A DNA stretch of 64,000 nucleotides, taken from positions 4,772,422-4,836,421 of the forward strand of contig CP119076.1 in assembly GCA_029027985.1 (NCBI GenBank), written 5' to 3'. Positions within the stretch are counted from its first letter, which is position 1. The number at the start of each line of letters is the position of its first letter. The notes under the pieces are model-generated. The model saw nothing but the letters and a program-made list of their open reading frames with translations, ran no database searches and was not told the origin of the DNA. Both the position numbers and the translations under genes were made by a program. The stretch comes from Klebsiella aerogenes. GTDB taxonomy: Bacteria; Pseudomonadota; Gammaproteobacteria; Enterobacterales; Enterobacteriaceae. Below, piece by piece: positions 28,749 to 42,568 of this stretch.

Positions 28749-29651
28749 ATGTCGAGATTACTCGCTGCGATAACACTTCCGCTGAGTATCGCCCTTACCA
28801 TCTTAGTCACCATTATCTGTTCCGTGCCGATTATCATCGCCGGGCTGATTAAACTGCTGGTACCCATCCCTGCGGTTTGGCGCTCTATTTCCGTTTTTTG
28901 CAATGTCATGATGTATTGCTGGTGCGAGGGGCTGGCGCTATTGCTGCACCTCAACCCATGGTTGAAATGGGATATTCAAGGGCTGGAAGGGCTGAGCAAA
29001 AAGAACTGGTATCTGCTCATTAGCAATCATCATAGCTGGGCCGATATCGTGGTGCTGTGCGTCCTGTTCCGCAAGCACATCCCAATGAATAAATACTTCC
29101 TCAAACAGCAGTTGGCTTGGGTGCCGTTTATCGGCCTGGCCTGCTGGGCGTTGGATATGCCTTTCATGCGCCGCTATTCGCGCAGTTATTTACTGCGCCA
29201 TCCGGAGCGCCGCGGTAAAGACGTCGAGACCACTCGCCGTTCCTGCGAAAAATTCCGCGCCCATCCAACAACCATCGTCAATTTCGTGGAAGGCTCGCGT
29301 TTTACCGAAGATAAAAAGCGTGAGACGCGCTCACCTTACAACAACCTGTTACCACCGAAAGCCGCTGGTATCGCAATGGCATTGAACGTGCTCGGTTCAC
29401 AATTCGATAAGCTGCTGAACGTCACGCTGTGCTATCCGGATAACAATAAGAGGCCGTTTTACGATATGTTGAGCGGTCGCCTGACGCGCATTGTGGTACG
29501 CATCAATCTGGTGCCGATTGGCGAAGACCTACACGGTGACTACGTCAACGACAAAAACTTTAAGCGCGGTTTCCAACGCTGGTTAAACGTGCTGTGGGAA
29601 GAGAAAGATCGCCAGTTGACGGACATTATGCAGGGCAAAGAAAAATCGTGA
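28749..29651 (+). CDS. yihG: Membrane acyltransferase YihG
   Basis: YihG belongs to the lysophospholipid acyltransferase superfamily and has been described as a 1-acyl-glycerol-3-phosphate acyltransferase paralogue of PlsC. The 300-residue protein starts with two hydrophobic stretches ([33 protein letters not shown]). It shows the catalytic NHHSWAD (NHx4D) near residue 94, the [14 protein letters not shown] block, and FVEGSRFT corresponding to the glycerophosphate motif. It is divergent from polA and ends at a strong terminator facing dsbA. Confidence 0.92.
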   Translation: MSRLLAAITLPLSIALTILVTIICSVPIIIAGLIKLLVPIPAVWRSISVFCNVMMYCWCEGLALLLHLNPWLKWDIQGLEGLSKKNWYLLISNHHSWADIVVLCVLFRKHIPMNKYFLKQQLAWVPFIGLACWALDMPFMRRYSRSYLLRHPERRGKDVETTRRSCEKFRAHPTTIVNFVEGSRFTEDKKRETRSPYNNLLPPKAAGIAMALNVLGSQFDKLLNVTLCYPDNNKRPFYDMLSGRLTRIVVRINLVPIGEDLHGDYVNDKNFKRGFQRWLNVLWEEKDRQLTDIMQGKEKS

Positions 29652-29670
29652 CTACGCAGTAGATAAAGTA

Positions 29671-29698
29671 ACGCCGGTCAGTGACCGGCGTTTTTTTT
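29671..29698 (+). terminator. Intrinsic terminator of yihG
   Basis: Stem ACGCCGGT/ACCGGCGT with a five-base loop is followed by eight T. The T run reaches into the last codons of the convergent dsbA gene. Confidence 0.93.
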
Positions 29699-30320
29699 AT
29701 TTCTTCTCAACCAGTTGTTTTACGGTATCCGCATACTGGGCGACGAAAGCGTCCATATTGCTGGTATCCATACCCTGCGGGTTCAGCTGGTATTTACCGT
29801 TAACATACATCGCCGGAACACCCTGCAGCTGCAGGTCGGCAGCGGCTTTCTCTTGCTGAGCAACCAGAGATTTCACCACAAAGCTGTTCCACGCGGCGTC
29901 GTAATCCTCGCCTTTCACACCTGCGTCGACGAAGACTTTACGGATATCGGCGGTAGACTGAACGGTCTGAGTTTTCTGCACGGCTTCAAACATCGGCGCG
30001 GTAATTTTATCTTCAACGCCCAATGCCATTGCCACAGCCCATGCCTGAGTCAGGTCTTTACCCAACGGGCCGAGGAACTCAACGTGATATTTGGTCATTT
30101 TGGTGCCTTCCGGCAGCTTCTGACGCACGCTGTCAGAAACGTGCAGCACTTCTTCAAACTGATAGCAGTGCGGGCAATAGAACGAGAAGAACTCAAGGAC
30201 CTGAGGTTCGCCTGCAACCGGCTTATCAAGGGTGATGTACTGCTTGCCGTCGGTGATCTGGGCAGCGGATGCACTGAAAGCCAGAATCATACCAGCCAGC
30301 GCCAGCCAAATTTTTTTCAT
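29697..30320 (-). CDS. dsbA: Periplasmic thiol:disulfide oxidoreductase DsbA
   Basis: DsbA introduces disulfide bonds into exported proteins. The 207-residue precursor has a Sec signal peptide ([19 protein letters not shown], cleavage before AQITDG) and the active site CPHC at 49-52 in a thioredoxin fold, with the cis-proline region in [11 protein letters not shown]. It lies 27 bases downstream of srkA on the same strand, the normal co-transcribed pair. Confidence 0.98.
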   Translation of the reverse strand: MKKIWLALAGMILAFSASAAQITDGKQYITLDKPVAGEPQVLEFFSFYCPHCYQFEEVLHVSDSVRQKLPEGTKMTKYHVEFLGPLGKDLTQAWAVAMALGVEDKITAPMFEAVQKTQTVQSTADIRKVFVDAGVKGEDYDAAWNSFVVKSLVAQQEKAAADLQLQGVPAMYVNGKYQLNPQGMDTSNMDAFVAQYADTVKQLVEKK

Positions 30321-30347
30321 GATTAATTCTCTCCTGGATATATCACA

Positions 30348-31334
30348 TTAATACATTGGCGTTAACTGAAGAGGGGGTTCCTGCAGAACCTTCACCTGCT
30401 CAAGAAATGTTGCTGTCTGCCCGCGCCAATAATCTTCCCCGGTTAACCATGGGAAATTTATCGGGAAAGCAGGATCGTCCCAACGCCTGAGCAGCCACGC
30501 CAGATAATAGACTAAACGCATGGCGCGTAAAGGTTCGATGAGAGCGATTTCGTCCGTATTGAATGGACTGAATTCTTCGTAGGCTTCGATGATGGTCTCA
30601 AGCTGCATGCGCTGTTCGGCTTTATCGCCATTCAACAGCATCCAGAGATCCTGAACCGCTGGACCGTTGCGGGCATCGTCTAAATCGACAAACAGGGGAC
30701 CATCGCGCCAGAGAATATTACCGGCGTGGCAGTCACCGTGCAGACGCAGCGTATTTGCGCGTCCGTGCCACTGCGCCATGACGGCATCGATGAGTTTATC
30801 GGTCGCACTCAAAAAATCCGCCTTCAGGCCGGATGGGATGAGTGCCGCCTGCTCAAACACCTGACGCGGTTCCAACAGATATTCCTGCACGCCGATCTCC
30901 GGGCGCGCAATAAAGCGCTGCTTGCGGCCAGTCTGATGCAGTCGACCGAGGTAGCGCCCGACCCATTCCATTTGATCAAGGTTATCCGCTTCAAACTGGC
31001 GGCCGCCGAGGCTTGGAAAGACGGCAAAGAAGAATCCCTGATGCTGGTGAAGCGTGCTGTCGTTAAACGAGAGCGGCGCAGCAACGGGCACCTCATCTTC
31101 CACGAGCTGAAGCGCAAACTGATGTTCTTCGAGGATCTGTTCTGCGGACCAACGTTCAGGACGGTAGAACTTCACCACGTAGCGGCGGCGGTCCTCGTCC
31201 TGAAACTGGTAAACACGGTTCTCATAGCTATTAAGCGGGGTCAGACCGGAGTCGACCCGCATACCCAGATCGAAGAGCCCATCAATGATGGTGTCCGGGT
31301 GAAGCGTCTGAAAAGTAAAAGCCTTATCGTGCAT
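30348..31334 (-). CDS. srkA: Stress response Ser/Thr kinase SrkA (YihE)
   Basis: SrkA is a cytoplasmic protein kinase of the choline/aminoglycoside kinase fold that protects against stress-induced cell death, and part of the Cpx regulon. The 328-residue protein has the catalytic loop LRLHGDCHAGNILW near residue 195 and the metal-binding FVDLDDARNGP near 215. It lies upstream of dsbA and downstream of yihD, the conserved order. Confidence 0.95.
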   Translation of the reverse strand: MHDKAFTFQTLHPDTIIDGLFDLGMRVDSGLTPLNSYENRVYQFQDEDRRRYVVKFYRPERWSAEQILEEHQFALQLVEDEVPVAAPLSFNDSTLHQHQGFFFAVFPSLGGRQFEADNLDQMEWVGRYLGRLHQTGRKQRFIARPEIGVQEYLLEPRQVFEQAALIPSGLKADFLSATDKLIDAVMAQWHGRANTLRLHGDCHAGNILWRDGPLFVDLDDARNGPAVQDLWMLLNGDKAEQRMQLETIIEAYEEFSPFNTDEIALIEPLRAMRLVYYLAWLLRRWDDPAFPINFPWLTGEDYWRGQTATFLEQVKVLQEPPLQLTPMY

Positions 31335-31409
31335 CCTGACATCCGATAATCATACGAATGCTTCAGGATATCATCTCATTGCCGGTTTAGCGGCAGCACT
31401 TACAACCTT

Positions 31410-31679
31410 TTACTCTTTAATAACGCCACGCGCGCGCAGCAGCGCGGTTTTAAAATCCTCTTCATAGTCTTTTTGAATACCCGGGATAACCGCCTCTTTT
31501 GATGAATCACGCATTTTCAGGTGATAAATCAGAATATCGTCGGAAAGATCGGCCAATTCGCCTTTGTAACCCGCTTCAGCAGCCAGTTTCTGCAAGAATT
31601 GAACCAGGTTTAGTTCAGGTTCTTTTTGCCAGGCTGGCTGGAGGAGTTCAATTACTTCATTCAGGCGTTTACATTTCAT
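31410..31679 (-). CDS. yihD: Conserved small protein YihD, function unknown
   Basis: This 89-residue soluble protein of the DUF1040 type begins [17 protein letters not shown] and ends [10 protein letters not shown], almost as in E. coli. The start at 31679 is preferred because GGAG lies seven bases upstream; longer frames run into the ribosome site. No catalytic motif is visible. It is upstream of srkA-dsbA and divergent from mobA. Confidence 0.93.
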   Translation of the reverse strand: MKCKRLNEVIELLQPAWQKEPELNLVQFLQKLAAEAGYKGELADLSDDILIYHLKMRDSSKEAVIPGIQKDYEEDFKTALLRARGVIKE

Positions 31680-31750
31680 AGTCATGCTCCTTACTCTTGA
31701 TAGGGACAAGTTAACAGGGTCAATCCCACAATGAAAGAGGCGATATTAAT

Positions 31751-32332
31751 ATGCAAAGCGAGGCAATAACCGGCGTCGTGTTGGCGGGCGGAAGGGCCAC
31801 GCGAATGGGCGGCGTTGATAAAGGGTTACAGCTGCTGAATGGTCGCCCGCTTTGGCGTCATGTTGCGCAGACATTAGCGCCGCAGGTGAATAAGTTAGTG
31901 ATTAGCGCCAATCGTAATCTTGAACACTGGAATGCCAGCGGCTACCCGGTTTATAGCGATACGCAAGGTGACTATCCGGGCCCTCTGGCAGGCATGCTTG
32001 CCGTTATGCAGCAGGTAGAAAGCCCATGGTTTGTTTTTTGCCCCTGCGACACGCCATTTATTCCATCTTTCTTAGTTGAGCGCTTTGTGCAGCAGAAAGC
32101 TTCAGCACCGATGGTTTGGGTGCATGACGGCGAGCGTGATCACCCCGCCATTGCATTAGTACATCGGCAAATTGTTACGGAACTGGGGGCCTATCTTGCC
32201 CGTGGAGAACGCCGGGTGATGGTCTTTATGCGCCAGGCGGGCGGACATTCGGTCAACTTCAGTGATGTGAAATCCGCATTCATCAATGTGAATACCCTTG
32301 ATGATTTGCAGCGTATGCAGGAGCCATCATGA
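31751..32332 (+). CDS. mobA: Molybdenum cofactor guanylyltransferase MobA
   Basis: MobA attaches GMP to molybdopterin, giving the guanine dinucleotide cofactor used by enzymes such as FdoG in this window. The 193-residue protein has the nucleotide-binding [15 protein letters not shown] loop near residue 11 and the metal-binding CPCDTPFIP near 97. The gene overlaps mobB by four bases (ATGA). Confidence 0.97.
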   Translation: MQSEAITGVVLAGGRATRMGGVDKGLQLLNGRPLWRHVAQTLAPQVNKLVISANRNLEHWNASGYPVYSDTQGDYPGPLAGMLAVMQQVESPWFVFCPCDTPFIPSFLVERFVQQKASAPMVWVHDGERDHPAIALVHRQIVTELGAYLARGERRVMVFMRQAGGHSVNFSDVKSAFINVNTLDDLQRMQEPS

Positions 32333-32835
32333 TCCCGTTATTAGCCATTGCCGCATGGAGCGGCACAGGGAAAACAACACTATTAAAGCATCTCATCCCC
32401 GAGTTGTGCGCTAACGGGTTACGGCCAGGTCTGATTAAACACACCCATCATGATATGGATGTCGATAAGCCCGGCAAGGATAGCTATGAATTACGTAAGG
32501 CTGGCGCCGCGCAGACCCTTGTCGCCAGCGCGCAGCGCTGGGCGCTGATGACTGAAACGCCAGATGAACCAGAATTAGATCTCAGATGGCTAGTCAGCAG
32601 AATGGATTCGAGCAAACTGGATTTAGTTTTGGTAGAGGGCTTTAAGCATGAATCTGTGCCGAAGATCCTGCTTTTTCGGCAAAACAGCGGACATCGTGTG
32701 GAAGAGATAATGATTGATGAACATACGATAGCCGTGGCCAGCGATGTGCCGATCGCGACGTCGCTTCCACAGTTGGATTTAAATAATATTCCGCAGATCG
32801 CGGCATTTATTATGCGGTGGTTAGAGGCTCGGTAG
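32329..32835 (+). CDS. mobB: Molybdopterin-guanine dinucleotide biosynthesis adaptor MobB
   Basis: MobB is a GTP-binding P-loop protein that assists MobA. The 168-residue protein has Walker [11 protein letters not shown] near residue 9, the histidine-rich [16 protein letters not shown] segment and LVEGFKHE as the Walker-B-like site. It is slightly shorter than the E. coli protein at the C-terminus. A REP-type repeat and then the rRNA operon terminator follow. Confidence 0.95.
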   Translation: MIPLLAIAAWSGTGKTTLLKHLIPELCANGLRPGLIKHTHHDMDVDKPGKDSYELRKAGAAQTLVASAQRWALMTETPDEPELDLRWLVSRMDSSKLDLVLVEGFKHESVPKILLFRQNSGHRVEEIMIDEHTIAVASDVPIATSLPQLDLNNIPQIAAFIMRWLEAR

Positions 32836-32857
32836 CAGTCAGAAATATGGCGGGATT

Positions 32858-32934
32858 CCCCCGGAGGCGGTGCTGCGCACCTTGTCCGGGCTACAGGGCC
32901 CGTAGCCCCGGTAAGCGCAGCGCCACCGGGGAGG
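32858..32934. repeat. Paired REP/BIME element between mobB and the rRNA operon
   Basis: Two GC-rich units lie in opposite orientation. The first contains GGAGGCGGTGCTGCGCACC and TCCGGGCTAC; the second contains GTAGCCCCGG and GCGCAGCGCCACCGGGG. The GTAGCCCGG-type ends are typical of Klebsiella REP units. The element sits between convergent transcription units. Confidence 0.75.
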
Positions 32935-32967
32935 CGACCGCCGTCACAGCGGTAAAATGCAGACGAC

Positions 32968-32997
32968 AAAAGGCTCAGTCTTTCGACTGAGCCTTTT
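32968..32997 (-). terminator. Terminator of the rRNA operon
   Basis: A 13-bp stem AAAAGGCTCAGTC/GACTGAGCCTTTT with a four-base loop lies just beyond the 5S gene. It is the classic rrn T1 hairpin. Confidence 0.95.
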
Positions 32998-33007
32998 GCT
33001 TTATTTG

Positions 33008-33127
33008 ATGCCTGGCAGTTCCCTACTCTCACATGGGGAGACCCCACACTACCATCGGCGCTACGGCGTTTCACTTCTGAGTTCGGCATGGGGTCAGGTG
33101 GGACCACCGCGCTACTGCCGCCAGGCA
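33008..33127 (-). rRNA. rrf: 5S ribosomal RNA
   Basis: A 120-nt minus-strand RNA begins TGCCTGGCGGCAGTAGCGCG and ends CTGCCAGGCAT; the two ends pair to form helix I. It differs from the usual E. coli form at CATGTGAGAG (C to T). It is the last gene of the rRNA operon, 91 bases after 23S. Confidence 0.98.
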
Positions 33128-33218
33128 AATTCTGTTATCAATCCGTCATAAGACGCATCGATTAATCTGTATCACGCTGAAAATCGTCTCAAATCGCCAA
33201 AACAGCTTCGGCGTTGTA

Positions 33219-36122
<2,904 letters not shown>

Positions 36123-36219
36123 TCACAACCCGAAGATGTTTCACTTCTGATTGCGAAAATTTGAGAGACTCGAACACACCATTAACGGTGTGTCGTTTCA
36201 ATTTTCAGCTTGATCCAGA

Positions 36220-36232
36220 TTTTTAAAGAGCA
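36220..36232 (-). promoter_or_regulatory. boxA antitermination element in the 16S-23S spacer
   Basis: The minus strand reads TGCTCTTTAAAAA, the boxA element recognised by NusB-NusE, 98 bases before the 23S gene. It matches the leader copy except at the 3' end. Confidence 0.8.
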
Positions 36233-36305
36233 AATATCTCAAACGTCACCCGAAGGTAAGTTTTGAGATACTGAGGTCGGCGACTTTCACTCACAAACCA
36301 GCAAG

Positions 36306-36381
36306 TGGCGTCCCCTAGGGGATTCGAACCCCTGTTACCGCCGTGAAAGGGCGGTGTCCTGGGCCTCTAGACGAAGGGGAC
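36306..36381 (-). tRNA. gltT: tRNA-Glu (anticodon TTC)
   Basis: A 76-nt cloverleaf on the minus strand starts GTCCCCTTCGTCTAGAGGCC and ends with encoded CCA. The anticodon stem-loop is CCGCC-CTTTCAC-GGCGG, giving TTC. It is the single tRNA in this 16S-23S spacer. The symbol gltT is used in the generic sense; the E. coli operon at this position (rrnA) carries Ile and Ala tRNAs instead. Confidence 0.97.
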
Positions 36382-36466
36382 GTGTAAGTCTCAATCGCAA
36401 GACGCCTTGCTATTTACTTTTCATCAGACAATCTGTGTGAGCACTACAAAGGCAGGTTCTTTCAGG

Positions 36467-38006
<1,540 letters not shown>

Positions 38007-38137
38007 AAGTTTGATGCTCGTGAATTAAACTTCGTAATGAATTACGTATGTTCACTCAGAGACTTGGTATTCATTTTTCGTCCGAGGACGTTAAGAATCC
38101 ATGTCACTTTGAGTGCCCACACAGATTGTCTGATAAA

Positions 38138-38150
38138 TTGTTAAAGAGCA
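38138..38150 (-). promoter_or_regulatory. boxA in the rRNA leader
   Basis: TGCTCTTTAACAA on the minus strand, 132 bases before the 16S start, is the exact enterobacterial boxA. It loads the antitermination complex. It lies in the 388-base leader between the 16S gene and hemG, which otherwise holds promoters P1 and P2. Confidence 0.9.
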
Positions 38151-38186
38151 GTGCCGCTTCGTTTTTCGCTGCGGCGCGGGGTGTGC

Positions 38187-38214
38187 ATATTACGCTTTCC
38201 CGCTTCAGAGTCAA
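38187..38214 (-). promoter_or_regulatory. rRNA operon promoter P2
   Basis: On the minus strand TTGACT (38209-38214) and TAATAT (38187-38192) are spaced by 16 bases. It lies downstream of P1 and upstream of boxA, as in all E. coli rrn operons. Confidence 0.85.
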
Positions 38215-38305
38215 GCATTTATTTTTGCTTTTCTCTGCGAGGTTCTCAGTGGAACCCCGCTGACCCGGCGGCTTGTTTGCCGTTGTTCCGTGTCAGTGGT
38301 GGCGC

Positions 38306-38333
38306 ATTATAGGGAGTAATTCTGAAGTGACAA
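38306..38333 (-). promoter_or_regulatory. rRNA operon promoter P1
   Basis: On the minus strand TTGTCA (38328-38333) and TATAAT (38306-38311) are spaced by 16 bases and followed by the GC-rich discriminator GCGCCACC. This is the hallmark of ppGpp/DksA-controlled rrn P1. The A/T-rich stretch between here and hemG would be the UP element and Fis region. Confidence 0.92.
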
Positions 38334-38394
38334 GAGGAAATTCAAAAAAACTTTTCGTTCGCTCGATTTTCCACCACAACGCGAGTTTTACGCG

Positions 38395-38934
38395 CTATTT
38401 GCTCGTCATTTGCGCGATTTCTCGAGCAAATCTGGCAACCTGCGTCCAGTCGGTATAGACCACTTCTTTACTGGTATCCGTTTCCCCGCCGGTCATCTTC
38501 ATAATTAAGCGAATCATAAAGCGATCGTACCAACGGTAGCGCGGATAACGCAGCGCCCCGGCGAAGACCGCACAGTTCTGTGGCTGCCACGGCGAGTTAA
38601 GCAAGAACTTGCGCGTATAGCTGTTAGTTTGCGGCGTTCGCTTTTCCGGCTTGCGCGCCACCAGGTTTACCGAGAAGAACGCGCCCGGCAGCGCCTGCAA
38701 TGATGCCAGGTGCTTTTTCACAAAACGGTCCAGCGCCGGATGGAAGTGACCATAGCGAATAGAGGCGCCAATCACCACGCGATCGTAGTAATGCCACTCA
38801 ACTACATCGGTACGGTTCAGATTAACGGTGTCCGCATCAATCCCCAGTTCTTTTAGCTCGGAGGCCAGGTACGAGGCAATTTCACGGGTCTGCCCGTCAC
38901 GGGTGGAGAAGAGAATTAAAGTTTTCACGAGCAC
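38395..38934 (-). CDS. hemG: Menaquinone-dependent protoporphyrinogen IX oxidase HemG
   Basis: HemG oxidises protoporphyrinogen IX to protoporphyrin IX with quinone as acceptor. The 179-residue flavodoxin-like protein begins [20 protein letters not shown], where STRDGQT is the FMN phosphate loop. It is five bases downstream of trkH on the same strand. It is a different family from HemY-type oxidases, and its length is normal. Confidence 0.95.
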   Translation of the reverse strand: MLVKTLILFSTRDGQTREIASYLASELKELGIDADTVNLNRTDVVEWHYYDRVVIGASIRYGHFHPALDRFVKKHLASLQALPGAFFSVNLVARKPEKRTPQTNSYTRKFLLNSPWQPQNCAVFAGALRYPRYRWYDRFMIRLIMKMTGGETDTSKEVVYTDWTQVARFAREIAQMTSK

Positions 38935-38939
38935 TCCTG

Positions 38940-40391
38940 TTATTCGCGCCAGAAAGTGGGGGTAAAGAGCACCAATAAGGTGAACACTTCCAGACGGCCA
39001 AACAGCATATTAGCAATCAGGATCCATTTCGCGACGGGGTTCATTGTCGCAAAGTTATCGGCGACGACCCCGAGGCCAGGACCCAGGTTGTTCAATGTCG
39101 CCACCACAGATGCAAAAGCGGAGAAGTCATCAACCCCGGTGGCGATAATGGCCAGCATGCTAATGATAAAAACCAGCGCATAGGCGGAGAAGAATCCCCA
39201 CACCGCCTCCAGAATGCGCTCCGGCAACGCACGGTTACCCAACTTAATGCTATATACCGCATTCGGGTGCACCAGGCGCTTAAGTTCACGGTTGCCCTGC
39301 TTGAACAGCAGCAGAATACGAATCACCTTCAGGCCACCGCCCGTCGAACCGGCGCAGCCGCCGATAAATGCCGAACAGAGTAGTAGCACCGGCAGGAACA
39401 GCGGCCAGCGCGCAATACTATCGGTGGTGAATCCGGCGGTCGTCGCCATCGAGACCACCTGGAAAAACGCCTGATTTAACGTCGTCAGTACCGAACCGTA
39501 GACATTATGCAGCCACAATACCAGCGTACAGACGATAACCAGGGTCAACTGGACGCCGATAAACATCCGGAATTCCGGGTCGCGCCAATAAACCCGCAAA
39601 CTACGACCACTCAGTAGTGAAAAATGCAGGCCATAGTTACAGCCGGAGATCAGCAGGAAGATGGCGATGATGGAGTTAATCATCGGGCTATTAAAGTAGC
39701 CGACGCTGGCATCATGAGTAGAGAAACCGCCGATGGCGATAGTCGCAAAGCTATGGCCAATGGCATCGAATGCCGGCATCCCGGCAAACCACAACGCCAA
39801 CGCACAGGCGGCAGTCAGTAGTACATAAATAAGCCACAGCGTTTTCGCCGTCTCAGCGATACGTGGGCGCATCTTATTGTCTTTCAACGGTCCCGGCATT
39901 TCCGCCCGGTAGAGCTGCATCCCGCCGACGCCGAGGATAGGCAGAATCGCCACCGCCAGCACAATGATCCCCATACCGCCGAACCACTGCAACATCTGGC
40001 GATAGAAAAGGATGGCGTGAGGGAGTGAATCCAGTCCCACTAGCGTTGTCGCGCCGGTGGTCGTCAGCCCGGAGAAAGATTCAAAAAAGGCATCCGTCAC
40101 CGTGAGATTAGGTTGTTCAGCAAAGATAAAGGGTAATGCACCGACGCTACCCAGCACCGTCCAGAACAGCACGACAATCAGAAACCCTTCGCGGGATTTC
40201 AGTTCACCTTTTTGCTTACGGTTCGGCCACCACAGCATGGAGCCGATCGCCAGGGCAACAAAGAAGGTTTGGGTAAAGGCCCGCCCCGCGCCATCGCGAT
40301 ATATCAGGGCCACTAATCCTGGGACAATCATCGTCCCCGAAAATAAGATGACCAGCAGTCCAACGATTCGGGTTATCGCGCGAAAATGCAT
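38940..40391 (-). CDS. trkH: Trk potassium uptake channel subunit TrkH
   Basis: TrkH is the inner membrane K+ pore of the Trk system. The protein from the ATG at 40391 has 483 residues, the E. coli length; an upstream frame extension starting MTNNPHL lacks support. Four P-loop/membrane repeats are visible, with selectivity-filter glycines in [29 protein letters not shown] and NNLGPGLG. It sits between yigZ and hemG in one operon. Confidence 0.96.
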   Translation of the reverse strand: MHFRAITRIVGLLVILFSGTMIVPGLVALIYRDGAGRAFTQTFFVALAIGSMLWWPNRKQKGELKSREGFLIVVLFWTVLGSVGALPFIFAEQPNLTVTDAFFESFSGLTTTGATTLVGLDSLPHAILFYRQMLQWFGGMGIIVLAVAILPILGVGGMQLYRAEMPGPLKDNKMRPRIAETAKTLWLIYVLLTAACALALWFAGMPAFDAIGHSFATIAIGGFSTHDASVGYFNSPMINSIIAIFLLISGCNYGLHFSLLSGRSLRVYWRDPEFRMFIGVQLTLVIVCTLVLWLHNVYGSVLTTLNQAFFQVVSMATTAGFTTDSIARWPLFLPVLLLCSAFIGGCAGSTGGGLKVIRILLLFKQGNRELKRLVHPNAVYSIKLGNRALPERILEAVWGFFSAYALVFIISMLAIIATGVDDFSAFASVVATLNNLGPGLGVVADNFATMNPVAKWILIANMLFGRLEVFTLLVLFTPTFWRE

Positions 40392-40431
40392 CTCTGGCGC
40401 TTCCTTTGGTATACAAAAAATCAGGTGGGGA

Positions 40432-41046
40432 TTATTCGTCAATCTTCAGTAATTGCAATGAACCACGACTAAAATCGGCCAGTTTTGAGGAAAAAGACGC
40501 CACTTCAGCTTGAGGAAGCGCGATTCGCAGTTGAACTGACGCCTGATATTCGCTTTCCACAATAACGCCCGAGAACTGCGCCAGTAACGCTTCAACCCCA
40601 GCTAACTGCCCGTATTCACATTGCAAAGTATATGCGGTTAACGGCGTCTTGCGCTGCGTGTTCAGCTGCGCAAGCGCCTGGTGGACGCCGCCGCCATAGG
40701 CCTTCACCAGGCCGCCGGTGCCCAGCAGAATACCACCGTAGTAGCGCACCACTACAGCGGTAATCTCGCCGACGCCGCTACCCATCAGCTGCGCCAGCAT
40801 CGGTTTACCCGCCGTTCCCGCCGGTTCGCCGTCGTCAGAAAAACCCAACTGCTGCGAATCATCAGGCGGCCCGGCGACCCACGCCACGCAGTGGTGGCGC
40901 GCATCCGGGTGTTCAGCCCTGACGGATTCGACGAATGCTTTCGCCGCCGCCACGCCGTCGGTGTGCGCCAACAGCGTGATGAAACGACTCTTTTTAATCT
41001 CTTCGACAAAGCTAACCGGCGCGGCCGGAATCAACCAGCTTTCCAT
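40432..41046 (-). CDS. yigZ: IMPACT-family protein YigZ
   Basis: This 204-residue protein of the IMPACT/UPF0029 family has an N-terminal domain (FVEEIKKSRFITLLAHTD, AWVAGPPDDSQQLGFSDDGEPAGTAGKPML) and a C-terminal ferredoxin-like domain. The biochemical role is unsettled. The start codon overlaps the pepQ stop (TAATG), indicating translational coupling. It is followed by trkH. Confidence 0.94.
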   Translation of the reverse strand: MESWLIPAAPVSFVEEIKKSRFITLLAHTDGVAAAKAFVESVRAEHPDARHHCVAWVAGPPDDSQQLGFSDDGEPAGTAGKPMLAQLMGSGVGEITAVVVRYYGGILLGTGGLVKAYGGGVHQALAQLNTQRKTPLTAYTLQCEYGQLAGVEALLAQFSGVIVESEYQASVQLRIALPQAEVASFSSKLADFSRGSLQLLKIDE

Positions 41047-42377
41047 TACGCCAGTTTCAGATCACGCGTCATATTTTCGATGCTGTTTTCGTGGACCACC
41101 ACGTTATCTTCGATACGAATCCCGCCAAACGGCTTCATGGCTTCAATTTTCTGCCAGTTGAAGTGTTTGCTGAACTGCCCTTCACGCCATGGTGCCAGCA
41201 GCGACTCAATAAAGTAGATGCCGGGTTCAATGGTCAACACCATGCGTGGCTCAATAATGCGGGTACAGCGCAGATACAGGTATTTCGACGGCGCCGCCAG
41301 ATGCGTACCGGTATCATCCTGCATAAAACCAGCGACATCATGCACCTGCAGACCCAGCGGGTGGCCAATACCGTGCGGCATAAACGGCCCGGTCAGATTG
41401 TTTTCCACCATCGCCTCTTCGCTCATATTGGTAACCAGCTGATGCTTACGCAGCAGCTTCGCGATGCGTTGATGGAATTGAATATGGTAGTCAACATAGC
41501 GGGTACCGGCCTTCATGGTGCCGATCAGCGCCAGTTGCTCGTCGTTAACGTCTTTAATCAGATGCGCGAAGTCGTTATCGCTATGCGCCGCCCAGGTACG
41601 AGTCAGGTCAGCCGCGTAGCCGTTGTACTCGGCTCCCGCATCCAGCAGGAAGCTGCGAATCTCAGACGGCGCGCGGTGATCCAGCTTGGTGTAGTGCAAC
41701 ACCGCCGCATGTTCATTCAGCGCCACAATGTTGCTATAAGGAACATCGGTGTCGCGATGGCCGGTTGCAGTCAGGTAGGCCTGGTTGATATCGAACTCGC
41801 TCATCCCGGACTGGAAGGCTTCGTGCGCCGCGCGATGGCCATTGACCGCTGATTTCTGCGCTTCACGCATGCAGGCCAGTTCATAGTCGGTTTTGTAAGC
41901 GCGGTAATAGTGCAGATAGTCGATAACGCCTTGCGGGTTAATTTTGTCTGCCGCGATGCCCACGCCTAACGCACGCTCCGGCACCGGGCCGATATAGCCG
42001 ATGTTGCCGCGCGCCGCTGGCAGTTGGCTGCCAATGCCATCAGCTTTCGGCAGCGCGATCACGTCGATTTCTTCCGTCCAGAAGGAGGTCGGCAGCGGCT
42101 CAACGTTATGCCAGTAATCGACCGGTAAATAGAACCACAACTTCGGTTTATTCACGCCGTCTACCAGCAACCAGCAGTTTGGCACCTGAGTCACTGGCAC
42201 CCATGCCTTGAACTGCGGGTTGACTTTGAATGGATACGGATGATCGTCGAGGAAGACATTAATCAGCTCGCCGGAGTGGATCAGCAAGGCATCCAGCTTA
42301 AAACGATCTAATACTTTGCGGGTACGTTCTTGTAGGGTAACGATATGATTTTTATAGAGCGCGGCCAGTGATTCCAT
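41046..42377 (-). CDS. pepQ: Xaa-Pro dipeptidase PepQ
   Basis: PepQ cleaves dipeptides with C-terminal proline and belongs to the pita-bread metallopeptidases. The 443-residue protein shows the dimetal ligands in order: [19 protein letters not shown] (two aspartates), [13 protein letters not shown] (histidine), TIEPGIYF and [11 protein letters not shown] (glutamates). It is the first gene of pepQ-yigZ-trkH-hemG and is divergent from fadB. Confidence 0.97.
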   Translation of the reverse strand: MESLAALYKNHIVTLQERTRKVLDRFKLDALLIHSGELINVFLDDHPYPFKVNPQFKAWVPVTQVPNCWLLVDGVNKPKLWFYLPVDYWHNVEPLPTSFWTEEIDVIALPKADGIGSQLPAARGNIGYIGPVPERALGVGIAADKINPQGVIDYLHYYRAYKTDYELACMREAQKSAVNGHRAAHEAFQSGMSEFDINQAYLTATGHRDTDVPYSNIVALNEHAAVLHYTKLDHRAPSEIRSFLLDAGAEYNGYAADLTRTWAAHSDNDFAHLIKDVNDEQLALIGTMKAGTRYVDYHIQFHQRIAKLLRKHQLVTNMSEEAMVENNLTGPFMPHGIGHPLGLQVHDVAGFMQDDTGTHLAAPSKYLYLRCTRIIEPRMVLTIEPGIYFIESLLAPWREGQFSKHFNWQKIEAMKPFGGIRIEDNVVVHENSIENMTRDLKLA

Positions 42378-42525
42378 CTTTTATCCTTTGCTTTTATTGG
42401 ATCGTGATTCTCCGCATCTTAGCACATTGGCTTCAGGCCGGGGGATTTCTACCGGGTGTGATCCGACCAGCAATTATTTAAAGAGTAATTTGCATTTTCT
42501 TAACATAAATTCCACACTCCGATCC

Positions 42526-42542
42526 ATCTGGTACGACCAGAT
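42526..42542. promoter_or_regulatory. FadR operator of fadBA
   Basis: ATCTGGTACGACCAGAT is a perfect 17-base palindrome matching the FadR consensus (TGGTNNGACCA core). It lies 27 bases before the fadB start in the pepQ-fadB gap. FadR bound here would repress fadBA until long-chain acyl-CoA appears. Confidence 0.92.
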
Positions 42543-42568
42543 CATATTGCTGGATTCAGGAGACTGAC

